Shown piece after piece: positions 24,301-35,254 of a stretch of DNA of 64,000 nt; positions within the stretch are counted from its first letter, which is position 1, and the number at the start of each line of letters is the position of its first letter. Both the position numbers and the translations under genes were made by a program. Below the pieces are notes generated by a model. That model was given only the letters and a program-made list of their open reading frames with translations, ran no database searches and was not told the DNA's origin. Source of the DNA: Ischnura elegans (lineage: Eukaryota > Arthropoda > Insecta > Odonata > Coenagrionidae); the NCBI RefSeq assembly GCF_921293095.1, contig NC_060251.1, positions 65,179,585 to 65,243,584 on the forward strand, read 5' to 3'.

Positions 24301-27300
24301 TTACCATAGATTGGATAGGCCGTTTTGTCGGGACCAACAATTTGCTTCGTAATAACGAGAACTTCATAATAAGGTAGTTCGTAATAGCAAGAGTCTACTG
24401 TAACAGCTATGCATTGACTTCTAAAGCAGCAATAGGGTAGTTTCCTTCATCAAAGAAAACAAAAGGCATTGATGGCGATTCGTTACCCACCATTAGTGTA
24501 GTCATAATACACAAATTATTTGGTTTTTGAAATACCGGTTTAGACGAATGGCAAGGGTCAAATTTTATCCTCATTTGAAAAAGGCCAGATTGGCGCCCAT
24601 GCGATTCCACTCCACGTGACGTCACAGGGACCTAGTTTCTACACGAGAGGATAGGAGTTATGCATCGTCAGAGGCTACCAATGCACGCATGAGTCACAGA
24701 GCTCAGGGAAATATGTCTTAATAATCACCTATTAAAACTGGCTAAGGTCGGAAAGTTTTCTTCGATTGATAAGGTATTAATAAACCTTTTTTAAGCCATG
24801 CGCTACCAGACAGGAAGGTACTCAGCTACCCGTTAGCATCCTGCGTCCTATCAGCGCTCAGAGCCTCGATCAAGGTCACCTACCAGGCGGGAGGGGGAAC
24901 CAGAAATGCGTCGTACGGACTTTTTCCCTTCATTCCTACTTACGCGTCGCGTTTTCGCGCGCTTGAAATTTTTCACTTTTCATTTGATCGCGAAAAATAG
25001 ATATGGTCATTTAAAAATCTAAAAGCGTGAAATACGTACTCCAGGAGTAATAATCTTTCGATTTAGGCAATAAAAAAATAATAGGAAACCACCCTATTGG
25101 CCACTAAAACCAATTTAAACAATGGACGGTGCTGGATTTAACAACTTATGTTTTCAAGGATTCAAATCTGAAAATTAAACACTTCAAGGGGGCAATAAAT
25201 GATGGATATTAATTAGCATTAATAAATTAACCAACTCACCAAATGCATAAAAGATTGAGGGCCACCCAAGCGATTCTGCAAGTAGTGATGCAATGGACAG
25301 AGACGCAACTGTTCCAAAATAACTTCCTGAGAATGCAAAAGTTGCAAGGTGGGTACGTTCACCTGGGGGAGCCCATCTCGCCCACACTGCATGGATTGCT
25401 GGATAAGTGACACCCTGGACGATAAAATACATTTCAATGCTTAGTATTTCTTTTTGCAAAAAACATTAAATTTACTTCAGCACTACAATTCATCGTGGGT
25501 ATTTGAAGTGAAATTTTCCAAATAATTAAATACACACACTAAAATTTTGCCACATAATTCAGAATTATAATTACATCGATTCAGGAATAAAATGAAAGTT
25601 GAACGTTATAATTAACAATACCATCATATCAATTGACAATCCAAAGTAAGAGATCAATTTCCACATGACCTGGTCAATAACTATGCCAATAATAGCCCCA
25701 AAGCCTCTAAAGTAATGTCTTTTGAAATGAAGTACATGAATACATGCCTCAAACAGCCCTTCAAAGACACGTAGAGCTATGATGAAAGGAAGTCCTGCTC
25801 GGGCAAGCAAGGGAGTGAATAACGTGAGGAGAGCGGTCGCACCCACTCCAAAACCAAACAGGGCTCGTCCACCCAACATTCGTCCAGCCATCCAACCTCC
25901 AGGAATCTGTGACAGTGCATATCCATAAAAGAATGACCCCAGAGCCAGGCCTTGCTCCTGAGGACCCCAGCTGAATTCTGGCTCAACCTGAAGCACATCA
26001 AAGGAATTTGCTGTTTTTTTTAACTCTCATAGAAAGGGAAGTATACACAACAGTGAAGCAACAATCATCATAGACCACAAAGAAATCTACAGGGTGTTTC
26101 AGGAGGCATCTGCAATACTTCAGGCGATGGTCGGGGAGCCAATTTTAAACATTTTCGGTCAATGAACATGAGGTCACAACTCCATAAGTTACTGAGCTAT
26201 GGCAATGCAAACATTTTTTTGGATGTACTTTGAAGCTACCATGAAAACGGTTTTTCTTGGGTATCCAGCCTATTTGAAATTTTACTTAATATTCTGAATT
26301 TTTAAGGACATCAAGAAATTAAGGTTGGATGAAAATGGGTCATAATTGTATGTACTAAACAGATTGCGCAATCGAAGTTCTTGATACTTGCTCAAATCTC
26401 TCGATTAATTATTATTTCAGACAATTATAATTAAATGTTATTGTCAAACATTAATTATTTAACGTCCTTAAAAATTTACTGTTATAAATAAATAAACATC
26501 ACTATCCACAAACAAACAAAAAATAAATAAACATTCACTATTGTGAATGAGGGTCATTCTACCAATCGGTACCCTATGTCTCATTTGCTCAGGACAAGCT
26601 CACAAAATTGAAAGAGCTACATGAAAAATAGGGATTCTTAGGTTCAGTCTTTCAGTTAAGAATTAGATTCACCCATAATTACATGAAGAGATATCCCAGT
26701 CCTGTTCCACAAGAATTGGAACCAAAAACAAAAAGAATCAGAGCCAAAATGATTTGTGCAAAACTCTGCTTGAAATTTTTTCTTGAGCCTAGTTTAAATT
26801 AAGGTACATAGATTCAATCCCCAGTGAGATAACATGTTGTATAGTTAGTTTACATAAAACATTAATTAAAAAAACAGGGACAGCTTCTGCAAAATAAGCG
26901 ACAACAATGAAACACTGGATTGAGTACTGAAACTGACAACTGATACCAGGAACAAATGTATGATAAGAGCCCAAATAACAGTACAATTGATAATAAGGAG
27001 AACAACTGTCTTCAATTTTATTTACGAAATTTATGGAAGAGTAATGAATAAGAAATTGAAACTGCATTAAAATATATGTACTTCCACTACAGTATATAAA
27101 ATATCAACAAATGTATCACGCCACATATTTATGATAGTGAAGTCACAAGTGGTCTGACACATAATAAAACATTATTGACCACCGCAACCACCTGATACCC
27201 ATCTCATCCCTCTCCTTCAGCCATCCAGTCAGTCAGTCCAGAGCATTCAGCACCACTCTCAACAAGTCACGCCAATCAGTGCAGCTGTGACTCAAATGCA

Positions 27301-30300
27301 AATATGAATGTAGTTATAATTAACCTACCACAAAAAAAAACCTTCTCCCAAGTTCATGGATGTTCCACACACATACTTTCTTCCGCTGTCTTTTAGTAAA
27401 GATTGCAACATTTTTCACAACCAAAACTTCTCCTCAGAAGTTCAGGCAGCTGTTGCCTAGTGTACTGCCAAACCAAAAAAATTTTACCACCCATCAGCCA
27501 AAATATTTTTAAGTACCAAATTAATGTGAAATCGGCAATACTGCTGAACTACCCCCCCCCCCAACTGTATAGAACAACAAAGTGCTCTCCCTAGTGCCCA
27601 CTGAGGTATGCCAGAAATAGTAAAACTGCCTTTAACAGCAGAAACATTACACTGGACGGCAAAAAATAATTTTTTCTCGAGCCCTGATACCATTCCTGCT
27701 GATTCTTATGTAAAATGACCTCCTTAATCCGAATATGACATCCGTTTTCTTCCATCACCCACCATTTTCGGGGGAAGCCCCCCCACTAATTTTCATCACT
27801 TTTCCAGTAATTTGGAAGAATGAAAAGGATTTTATTAACATTTATATTTCTTATTAGGTTTTTGAGAGGTGAAAAGTTCTAAAACATGATAATTAATGGT
27901 AAGGATGTAGATTTGGGGGGATTAGTGTCCGTTACTGATTAAAAAACACATTAAAAATTATCAACCTTTTTTTTTTTTCGCTATTTTTTCATTTATTTTC
28001 TTCATATTTCAGCTCCCATTTCATCTTTCCCTACCCGAAATATCCCAGAATAATGGAATAATATATCAAAACTTATATAGGCAATAATAAAATAATTTAA
28101 GAACACGGTATATATCAACAAAGAGAAAAATAACAATTGTGAAGAGCGATGAATAACACAAGTAATTTGGTATTTGATTTCCCTTTATACACTGAGATAG
28201 AAGTTTCTCATGCAAAAACCAGCAGCAGGCCTATACACACCAAATTGCCCGCATTCAACTTATCTGAAAATCTCCTCTCAAATTTGGTGTTATCTTCATG
28301 GAACTGTCCCCAATGTTAATCTGAAACTGCTTCAAAATATTTTATGAAAAGATCTTGGTGTGATTGAAAGAAATGCATTTTAGTGATATGTTACACCCCA
28401 TGGCCTAATACGCTGACAGAAATTCCTCGACATGGGCGAAATAATCATCACTTCTTTGTCACCCTAAAAGTTCTAACACACGTTTCAGAATCCAAGCCAA
28501 GCTAGATTTTCTTTATGTTTCAGGTGATTCATAAACGTCGAATCTTGGAAAAGTTTCCTAACTTGGGGGACCACGAATTTCTTCCTTTGTTTTAGACTCA
28601 CTAAGATGAGGACTTTAAGTTAAAAATTGAAATTCAGCTCCTGTCTTGCCGATTGCTTTTACAAAATATTTCATCTGTCGTAGTTTGATGTGCAATGGTG
28701 GCAAGTGAATATTTTCTGTGGGAACCAGGGAAACATGAGAGAAATTTTTATGACCATGAGTGAAGCTTTCGCGCAGAGGCCAGTTCCGTAAGATGTAATG
28801 TTTTTGTCGGGTGCGGCTGCTGTATTAACAGAGGAAGCAGCAGTATTTCGTGAAGCCTGATTGCAGTCCCATGAGTAGAGCGACAACGTTCAGATAAGCG
28901 CAAACTTACCAACTATAATCACCATAATTAATATTTTCAAGGATTCGGCTGATATTTCCATACGGATCCTTCATATCAGCGGAGTATGTAGATAGGGCAG
29001 AAGGTAACTCATTCCCATTGGCCAACAGGACACCGAAAGAGTTTACTCTGGGATCGCTAGGGGTATACCGAGGGAAGAAGACAACAGCTTCAATATACAT
29101 AATTGATTTGAGAGGCTGATACATTAAGGAACTCCATGATTAAGGAGAAAGAATACTTTTTTAATCCAATCACAATATAAAAACCTCAATCTTATATTTT
29201 TCGTGGAATTAGAAAGTATTACTTTTCCTTTTTTAGCTGCGAAAGCAAGAGAATTGCCGTCCATGCCGGAGCGGGAGAGGCACTGCGAGGGCCAGCGTGG
29301 TAAAGTGAATCTTCCGAGCTGTTGCGAAATATTTTAATTATTGCTGCTATGCTATGCAACAAAATATTTTTATTGTTACTGCTGTTTCTTGTTGTCGTAT
29401 ATATTTATCTTTCGGGGGAGGATGATGTGAAATGGAAGCTGGAAGATTTTAAAGATCCATGAAAATTCGCGAAAAAATGACAAAATTGATCATTTTTAAT
29501 GCGTTTTTTTACTATTCACAGAGAGTAATTCCTCCAAAAACTACCTCTTTACCATAAATATTAATTTTTTAGAATTTTGCACCCCTCAAAACCCCTAGAA
29601 AAATTTATAATGATAAAATAATCCTTCTAATTCCTCCAAATGACCGAAAATTCATAAAAATTGGAGGGGGGGGAGCTCCCCCGAAAATGGTGGGTGATGG
29701 GGAAAGACGGAGTTCATATTCGGATTTAGGAGGTCATTTGCATAAGAATCAGCAGGAATGGTGTCAGGGCCGATTTTCATGCTGTCCAGTGTTATTTGCG
29801 ACTATTTTTGTTTCCCTATTCAGGGCTCCTTTATTACCCAAAGCCACTGGTAAACATTGATTTTTGTTATATATGATTAATTTTTGTTGTTTTTTTACAC
29901 GTGCCCATATGGGAACACTAGATGAGACCACCAGTCTGATAGGTGGATAAATTCTTTTGATAGTTGTGTCATATCAATTTTTAACATCCTTAAGAAGCTA
30001 ATTCTGTAGTACATAATTAATCGTAAAATTTGTGGAAATTTTGCATAAGGATTTTCACAAAAAGGTGTAATGGTATTCATGGGAACTCACAGCCTGATCC
30101 ACCTCCTCATCGTAATTTTTGCTCCAACTTCCTACGCAGTCCAACGTTCTCCGTTGAGGCTCCAATACTGCTCATGCACATGAGTCCACCCATCCTTTCC
30201 CTTCATCTGCACACTCCTCACCTCCTCATCCCAAGTTTTGCTCAAGATTTCTGTTTCTGCCACTGTCATTGTTTTTCACGGAAGTACCATAGGATTTTTC

Positions 30301-31549
30301 TTCTTCATAGAAAAATCTTCTCATTCTGTACGTACATCATATTATGATTTCACTAATGGTATCCCTTGTCACCCTAATGACAGAGAGGGATTCTCCCATC
30401 CCTATTCTGGGGACGTCATTCGGCTCACTTTGCAGTGGCACCTCTTTTCATTTTTTACTTCCTCTCCACCCCCCTCCCGAGCATGATTGGTCAAATAAGT
30501 TGAGTTATTTGGTAACCAGCCCTCGTCATTGTATCCTCTATGGGCCCACCCTGGGCCTCCATCCACTATCATTACACTCTCTTCCAGGGTTTTTGAACAA
30601 TTATCACCATGTGTAGTTCTAGTATGTGTTCTTAAATTTCTCATCAACAGACAAATATTTTGGGAATATTCATATTTAACATTTAGTCCAAACATATTCC
30701 AGTCTTTGAATGACATGATGAAAAAATATGACAGAAGAATGCAACAGTGGACCATAAGTGTGAAAAATCCAGGTGACAATTGTAATGTATGAGTCAACTT
30801 GGATTGTGGCAGCTTGTTTAATTGCATGGCAGTACTAACTACATGACAAACTACATAACTACATGATGAACACGGAAATGATACCATTTCCTATGTGTAA
30901 CATGTTCTAATGAGAACATAGTTGTCACACTGTCCATCATGCAATCGAATCAAAAATGTAGCCTGTATACATACTGTAGTAATAGACCTGACCACATAGT
31001 TCACCACACAGCTGTCAAATATTTCACGATGAATTATATAGTCACATCGTAAATAGGGCGTGCCTACATCGTAACAATAAGCAAGTCACAGTAGTTATCA
31101 CATTTCTACTAGGCCTTAGGTCGCGGACTTCTGTACACGGGGAAGAATAATGACCAGCTGAGGCCAAGATGAAAAAGGGGATGATTGGAAACGAAATATG
31201 GGGTAAATTGACGGGGACAATACTTACTACCGTATCGTTTCCATTGGAAGTGCGATTTCTGGTCATTGCGACGATGGCAACACTCAGATTGACACGGAGT
31301 CCATAGATGTTCCAGAACCCCAAAAAGGCCAGGAAAGCGACGAGATACCGACGGGGAATTGAAAATCTCCATCCTTGGCTGAACATGAAAAGCAGTTACA
31401 TAAGAGGAAAATGAGAGGAGGAACTTCACAGATGTTATTTGTTGACATAACCATATGGTCACTGACTTGCGCCCTGAGGAGGGAAATAGATCTGGTGTTT
31501 CGTTGATGGCAGTTTTCTCATTAGGAACGCCCTTCTGAGAACGAGTCAT
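15114..31549 (-). CDS. SLC17-family anion transporter (sialin / phosphate-cotransporter-like), 10 exons
   Basis: Coding exons on the minus strand: 31549-31467, 31378-31228, 25987-25748, 25414-25240, 23919-23786, 22702-22579, 19898-19765, 18376-18234, 17057-16937 and 15356-15114. Every junction keeps frame; the sum is 1548 bp, 515 residues plus stop, the usual SLC17 length. The product should be a 12-helix membrane carrier of the major facilitator superfamily. Hallmarks in order: [12 protein letters not shown] in helix 1; NRTS and NDT glycosylation sites in a short lumenal loop; [32 protein letters not shown] in helix 4; [60 protein letters not shown]. Helix 4 keeps the two Glu and one His (E154, E158, H166 here) matching human sialin E171, E175 and H183. 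Substrate is not deducible: sialic acid, phosphate and glutamate carriers share this fold. The third donor is GC rather than GT; the other nine introns are GT-AG. Introns hold SINEs, MITEs and larger transposons. Confidence 0.93.
16288..16450. mobile_element. Short MITE in intron 9
   Basis: Imperfect inverted repeats GTATTTATCCGAATATAGTC (left) and GTATTTCTCTGAATATAGTC (right, reverse-complemented), 17 of 20 identical. The middle contains a run of G. Superfamily not determined. Confidence 0.55.
16460..16594. repeat. 135-bp near-perfect palindrome
   Basis: The left arm starts TGGTAAAGAGTTCTCGGG and runs to CGTTTCGATG at 16521. The right arm repeats it in reverse, starting CATCGAAACG at 16533. 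Only the 11-bp centre and an A/A mismatch interrupt it. The right arm runs on past the symmetry to about 16625. The GAAACG...palindrome style resembles termini of Penelope-like elements, but no coding part is nearby. Confidence 0.85.
16937..17057 (-). CDS. SLC17 transporter exon 9 (helix 11)
   Basis: Encodes [20 protein letters not shown] and [17 protein letters not shown], near-invariant in the family. Acceptor TTATAG, donor CATAAG|GTATGT. Confidence 0.93.
17569..17873. mobile_element. piggyBac-type MITE
   Basis: Ends CCCTTTCGCTGCT and, reverse-complemented, CCCTTTTGCTGCT, flanked by TTAA on both sides (17565-17568 and 17874-17877). CCCT termini plus TTAA are diagnostic of piggyBac elements. 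305 bp, no coding. The interior holds a GCGGGTATTCCCGC-type palindrome word near each end. In intron 8 of the transporter. Confidence 0.85.
18234..18376 (-). CDS. SLC17 transporter exon 8 (helices 9-10)
   Basis: Encodes [20 protein letters not shown] and [16 protein letters not shown]; ends in phase 2 within a Ser codon. Acceptor TTGCAG, donor CTTCAG|GTATGT. Confidence 0.92.
19765..19898 (-). CDS. SLC17 transporter exon 7 (helix 8)
   Basis: Encodes [20 protein letters not shown] and [18 protein letters not shown]. The phase-1 codon split with exon 6 gives Asp. Donor ACTCAG|GTTTGT. Confidence 0.92.
20026..20258 (+). repeat. tRNA-derived SINE
   Basis: Starts GGGAGCTTAGTAGC (A-box region), B box GGTTCAAGTCC at 20080-20090, then a unique body and the tail ACCTTCAGGTTGAATCACTG. 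The same tail and head recur in reverse at 44030-44255, which defines a shared SINE family. In intron 6. Confidence 0.7.
20845..21823. mobile_element. Non-autonomous hAT element with ATTCGAATA word arrays
   Basis: The left end TAAAGATGTGCGAATAG and right end (reverse complement TAGAGATGGGTCGAATAG) are flanked by gcttaaac and gtttaaac (7 of 8). Inside both ends are repeats of TATTCGAATA-like words. 979 bp. The interior ORFs are not recognisable. Same terminal type as 31745-32661 and 46562-52235. Confidence 0.8.
22579..22702 (-). CDS. SLC17 transporter exon 6 (helix 7)
   Basis: Encodes [20 protein letters not shown] then [19 protein letters not shown], the most conserved block of the second half of SLC17 proteins. 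Acceptor CTGCAG, donor ACTG|GTAAGT. Confidence 0.93.
22829..22873. repeat. Short hairpin
   Basis: GCATTGTGTGTCACTCACT pairs with AGTGAGTGACACGCAATGT across a ~9-base loop, one mismatch. Intronic; origin unknown. Confidence 0.7.
23418..23565 (+). repeat. Possible tRNA-derived SINE
   Basis: A GAGGCATAACTAGTTGAGCA A-box-like stretch and B box GGTTTGAATCCC at 23471. The downstream TTCAGGTTAATTGG faintly resembles the tail of the SINE at 20026. Diverged copy. Confidence 0.4.
23786..23919 (-). CDS. SLC17 transporter exon 5 (helix 6 and central loop)
   Basis: Encodes [14 protein letters not shown] and the cytosolic central loop [18 protein letters not shown], the usual ETP-x-RI--E pattern. Donor AAAG|GTGGTA, phase 0. 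Confidence 0.92.
24255..24400. mobile_element. pogo/Tigger-like element end (truncated)
   Basis: Ends ...GCAAGAGTCTACTG followed by TA; reverse complement CAGTAGACTCTTGC is a pogo-type terminus. The inside carries repeated CGTAATAACGAGAA words. The left terminus is not found. Confidence 0.5.
24431..25098. mobile_element. TIR element of unassigned superfamily
   Basis: Left AATAGGGTAGTTTCCT and right (reverse complement AATAGGGTGGTTTCCT) form 15-of-16 inverted ends. The interior (668 bp overall) includes GTGACGTCAC and CG-rich stretches but no recognisable protein. Target duplication not clear. In intron 4. Confidence 0.6.
25240..25414 (-). CDS. SLC17 transporter exon 4 (rest of helix 4, helix 5)
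   Basis: Begins [17 protein letters not shown], carrying the His conserved in sialin and the MFS loop GERTHL, and ends in FYAFG (phase 1). Acceptor GTCCAG, donor TTTG|GTGAGT. Confidence 0.93.
25748..25987 (-). CDS. SLC17 transporter exon 3 (helices 2-4)
   Basis: Eighty codons from [13 protein letters not shown] to FEGLFE. The exon must end after GAG for the next exon ([11 protein letters not shown]) to follow in frame, and the intron then begins GCATGT. The nearest GT (GCAT|GTATTC) would put the reading out of phase with exon 4. So this looks like a GC-AG intron. Confidence 0.9.
26000..27649. other. Part of SLC17 intron 2, no element fully resolved
   Basis: TACAGGGTGTTTCAGGAGG at 26088-26106 looks like a transposon terminus, but no matching opposite end was found within 600 bp. 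C-rich stretches and AT-rich filler make up the rest. Confidence 0.4.
27650..29791 (-). mobile_element. TIR element (CACTGGACRGC ends) carrying a decayed transposase-like gene
   Basis: The inverted ends start CACTGGACGGC and CACTGGACAGC and stay similar for about 180 bp (shared ACCATTCCTGCTGATTCTTA). TTA flanks both sides (27647-27649 and 29792-29794). On the minus strand between about 29130 and 28150 lie relics of one protein (next entry). 2142 bp, inserted in intron 2 of the transporter. Confidence 0.8.
28150..29124 (-). pseudogene. Decayed transposase-like protein, same family as 36480-38070
   Basis: Minus-strand blocks in order: [17 protein letters not shown] and [12 protein letters not shown]; then [70 protein letters not shown]; and diverged blocks like GCNISLK and HSHLD. 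I recognise this order from a large family of uncharacterised proteins of arthropods, cnidarians and other animals, with a VLLHNGN, a CFLC-WDSR, a [12 protein letters not shown] and a GERFHQDI block. The frame is broken many times, with in-frame stops and shifts. The gene would be the element's own. Function unproven; a transposase is the simplest reading, given the flanking TIRs. Confidence 0.65.
29795..31227. other. Rest of SLC17 intron 2, nothing recognised
   Basis: Pyrimidine-rich and AT-rich sequence. A 161-residue minus frame at 30402-30887 has no recognisable motif and overlaps an equally long plus frame, so it is not called. Confidence 0.4.
31228..31378 (-). CDS. SLC17 transporter exon 2 (helix 1)
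   Basis: Encodes the first membrane helix with GLRVNLSV, the family signature, and the glycosylated first lumenal loop (NRTSNGNDT). Acceptor TTCAG, donor GTA|GTAAGT, ends in phase 0. The loop is short compared with vesicular glutamate transporters. Confidence 0.93.
31467..31549 (-). CDS. SLC17 transporter exon 1 (start)
   Basis: Encodes the start Met and about 27 cytosolic residues ([20 protein letters not shown]...). Donor AA|GTCAGT, phase 2. This ATG is chosen because it is the first in frame before the helix 1 exon and its donor phase fits. A hAT element ends (31745) about 195 bp upstream, so the 5' UTR or promoter is short or overlaps it. Confidence 0.75.
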
Positions 31550-31744
31550 GACACTTAAGACCTCTTGACTATTAAGAGATCACCTGTTGACAGTGTATAC
31601 CTCCTGTCAAAAATTATTGGAATGTAGCAAAACGCACACTCACGTCACTTGTTTCGCATTCTTCAAAAGAGGGATGTGGTCGCGCGCACCCATCGAGGTT
31701 CGCGCACCGGTCGGTCAGCACTTAAAACCACTAAACGTGCAAAA

Positions 31745-32661
31745 TAGTGATGGGCAAAGTCGATCATTTTAGTGATTCAATCATTTTGACTCGAGTCACA
31801 TAAGTGATTCAATCAATTGATTCAATCACTATGATCGAAAAGACTCAAATCAAGATTCAATCACTATGATCGAAAAGACTCAAATCAAGATTCAATCACT
31901 ATGATCGAAAAGACTCAAAGGAGTCATGATTGAAAAGACTCAAAAGGAATCAAGATCGAAAAGACTCAATCAATGGATGTAATAAATCACTTTGAATAAT
32001 CGAATAAATACTGCCTCATCTGCGAAGAGCATTGGTAACGCTGATTGCTATCCATATTATCATTTCATATACTATTTTAATTGTGAATTCCTAGATGAGT
32101 AAATTAGATTGCAAAAATGAAGGAAGCAGTGTCATGAAAATATTTGGGAAGGCGAAACTGCCACAGTTTCTGAACACTAATAAAATAATTTCCAACTATA
32201 GTTGATCAAAATATAACACAAAATACACCACACACTATGCATGAATCTGATCTGCAGGATAATTTTATGAACGGCACAATAAAATATAACCAGCTTTAAC
32301 TTCTACTTCTTAACGTTCTCCTACAGGAGTCATCTTAATATTTTCCTTTTACGTGTATTGGTGTTATTAATACTGATAACTGCTGGAAAACATTTAAGAA
32401 AAAGATTACACAAGTATTCAGTTCTTCATAACATAGTATTTAATTTTATCACAACTATTTCTGCCCTGACGAAAAGAGATTAAGCATCGGTCGTTCCAAA
32501 TTTTGAATCAAACCGGAAACCGAGATGATTGATATGAAACCGGAAGTCGGAGTGATTGATGATTGATGATCGACTTGTTTAACGAAATGAATCATGAGTC
32601 ATTTGATTCACCTAGTGATTCAATCTTTTTGATCGAATCGTTCATGATCGACCCATCACTA
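31745..32661. mobile_element. Non-autonomous hAT element upstream of the SLC17 start
   Basis: Ends TAGTGATGGGCAAAGTCGAT and (reverse complement) TAGTGATGGGTCGATCAT, with a perfect 8-bp duplication gtgcaaaa (31737-31744 and 32662-32669). Both ends are followed by arrays of GATTCAATCA/TGATTGAATC words. 917 bp, no coding. It lies about 195 bp upstream of the transporter start codon. Confidence 0.9.
31820..31935. repeat. 35-bp tandem repeat inside the hAT element
   Basis: About three copies, starting TCACTATGATCGAAAAGACT at 31826, 31861 and 31896 (period 35). The third copy diverges at its end. The unit is built from the element's GATTCAATC word. Confidence 0.85.
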
Positions 32662-32879
32662 GTGCAAAACCTGAGGCACTATAATCAGTGAAGCACAGAG
32701 GCAACAAGCTCATTAACCCGGTTAACGATGCGAACACTAAAAAAAAGCGTCACAAGAACAACATGAATTTGGAGAAAAAAGCGTCCCTAGGCCCGTTCAT
32801 AAAGGGGTATTCTATAGCCCCAACATGTTCCTGGAAAATGTTCAATTTAGCCCTTCAAAACATTTTAAGTACTGTCTAA

Positions 32880-33042
32880 AGGCCAGTATACACGATACAG
32901 ATAACACGTACGAGTTAATCTCTGTTTGCGTGAATGATTTTTACGGACCGAGTTAGGTAGCTATACGGTTCATTTTAGTGTTCATGCATATATAGTGTCA
33001 ATAACTCGTACGGGTTAATGTGCTTACCGTGTGAACAGGCCT
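32880..33042. mobile_element. Harbinger-like MITE
   Basis: Inverted ends AGGCCAGTATACACG and AGGCCTGTTCACACG, flanked by TAA on both sides (32877-32879 and 33043-33045), the TWA duplication of PIF/Harbinger. The interior has inverted ACTCGTACGGGTTAAT and ACACGTACGAGTTAAT words. 163 bp. Confidence 0.7.
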
Positions 33043-33045
33043 TAA

Positions 33046-34620
33046 GACTAAAATTTCAACTTTAGATGTTTTTGTTTCCATTGGTACTCCAATGTACAGG
33101 TTTAGTACTCCTTTCAGACTTTCAGGACCATTATCTAAATAGAAAGACTACTCATCCGTAGGCATGGGAGACCGAAAATTTATGTGTTTCGTACTACATT
33201 TACATTACCAATGAAGAAACTGCGATCAAATAAGAGAATCACATAAGTTAAAAATTATCACACTTATCCTTCAAGCTTCAGGAGAAAATTTTACATCGCT
33301 CGTGTAGCGCAATAAGGGCCTGGAGGAGAGAGAACAGGAATGAGCAAAATTCATGAGAATAAAATGTAAGCTGACCGACACTTCAGTCGATCTTCACTAT
33401 CCTGAACAATACAACCATGTGTACATATATTGATTATATATGTCCAGGAATAAACAGTATGGATGCTCACGAATTCGAATTTCCGTGATTCATTCCTTCA
33501 CAGGAGTCTTCAACCGCAGTTAAATAACTTGAATGATTAGAAGAATTGGCACAGAGTTGCATTTAAACCACATGTACCAAATGCTGACTTCACCGCAGTA
33601 GCAATATTGATCATGACTAACCACGTAATTAACACTGATTTTCAAAGGGGCTACATGTAACATTCGTGATGATTCTTCAGGATTTCGTTGCCGCCATTGC
33701 GCAGGAAAACAGTCTCTTGTCCTGTCTGTTCCTGAGCATGTGGCGCGTGACTTGTAATTCAGAAATCTGGTACGCGTCGGATGAAACTGTGTATAAGCGT
33801 CTTAATTACTTCTCATTAACAATTCTTATTTTATTCACCATAATATACCCTCAAATAAAATAAAAATCGGAAAAAGAGTCCATGGTTTACCAATAAGGTC
33901 GCAACAGTGTCCATATTGCAGACTGCGGAACGGAACGCGAGTACATTACGGCTAATAGGAATTTGCTCGATCTTGGATGCGGTTATGATTATAACTTTTA
34001 ACGCAAATGGACGAGGGATTAAGCTATGTATTTTCGTTATCATAATTTATTTGAAAAATAGCTACAGTAGTTTTAATTATCTTTTAACATCACAACCCTT
34101 CCACCAGTACTTTGCTTTTGGCAAGTAAGGGTAGAGGTCACACTGGATTAACCACTCAAGCGCGGCGGGGATTTAATGAAATCCCATCCCAGCCGCCGGA
34201 TGAGATTTAAATTACTTCGCCCTCTTGGCATGTTACGATTCAATATTTTATAACTTTCATAATGTACCAACAGTATCGTTGAAAATTTTTGTAAACATGT
34301 GTAATATAATGCAATACTCAATACTCGGTGATAACTTTTCAAGCAATTTGAATAAATATTTATAGTTTTATGTATCTCGTTCTTTAAACCAATAAATAAA
34401 ATTTAAGTTTTCAAAGATTTAAATTTTGCTGTTCCATTAAGCTGTGAGATCTCTAACATTTCCATGCATTTTTTTATTAGATTATGTATCTTAGTATTTG
34501 GGGTTGAAAATTTTGTAACCGATTGGATATTTTTGTTAAGATTACCCATTCCGTCTACTTGAAAACTTAACATCCTCCATTTATTTGACTTAGTTCCATT
34601 AGTACCAAGTCATTTCATAT
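33046..34620. other. Intergenic, no feature recognised
   Basis: No domain-like ORF. Candidate promoter elements of the transporter could extend here, but none is identifiable. Confidence 0.4.
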
Positions 34621-35254
34621 AGGTACTATCGTTTTCAAAAGTATGTAGACACCCACGAGCCCCACTTAACTGATGTGGTAGGGTCGGTAAAAACTTGGAA
34701 GGTTGGCACATGAGGTAGCCTGCATTCCTCACCAGTACGCCAGCAATAGCCGACGAGGACGGACGCGGGGGCGACCGGGCTAGCGAGACAGGAGTCAAAA
34801 TACAGGCTCAAATGCCCTAGCGGATAGAATGCACTAAGGAAACTCACTTCCACGCACAGGTTGGGCCGTCGGAGTTTTCTTGTGAGCTCTGTGGCGAGGA
34901 TTCCCTCTCTTCATATTCATATTTGGACTCACCGTGAACACGGAATGTGTATGTGGCTCCGTAGATGAGTAGGATTACTTCACGTGCATTTAATGCACAG
35001 AAGTTATTGGGGGGGATTCGAATCCGAGCAATTTATTTTGTGAAAGGTCAATTGATAACATCCACACAATAGATATAGTTGACTCAAGAAAAAAATTAAC
35101 ACCGAATTTTTTTAGCGACTAATTTTTTAAAATTAATGACTCAGTCTGCGTCAACACATTTATTTCTAAGCAAGTTTATTGAAAGAGTGGAAATAAGCAG
35201 GGGAAGTGGCACAGGTTGTATTTTATCCTTGCATTGTCAAATCTCCGTTGAAGA
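34621..35254. repeat. Left long TIR
   Basis: Contains a 73-codon open frame on its outward strand (34635-34853) that is mirrored in the right arm (38794-39012), simply because the arms are copies. I do not read it as a gene. Confidence 0.85.

Noticed and set aside
26088-26106. mariner-like terminus TACAGGGTGTTTCAGG
   Set aside because: No matching opposite end or transposase found, so not called as an element.
28906-29124. Extra SLC17 lumenal-loop exon in intron 2
   Set aside because: Considered because it lies between exons 2 and 3 on the right strand, but exons 2 and 3 already join in phase and the frame matches the transposon protein family instead.
30402-30887. 161-residue minus-strand frame in SLC17 intron 2
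   Set aside because: No recognisable domain, overlaps plus-strand frames of similar length, and lies inside an intron.
31820-31935. 35-bp tandem repeat as a CRISPR or satellite locus
   Set aside because: Only about three copies, no spacers, and built from the host hAT element's own word.
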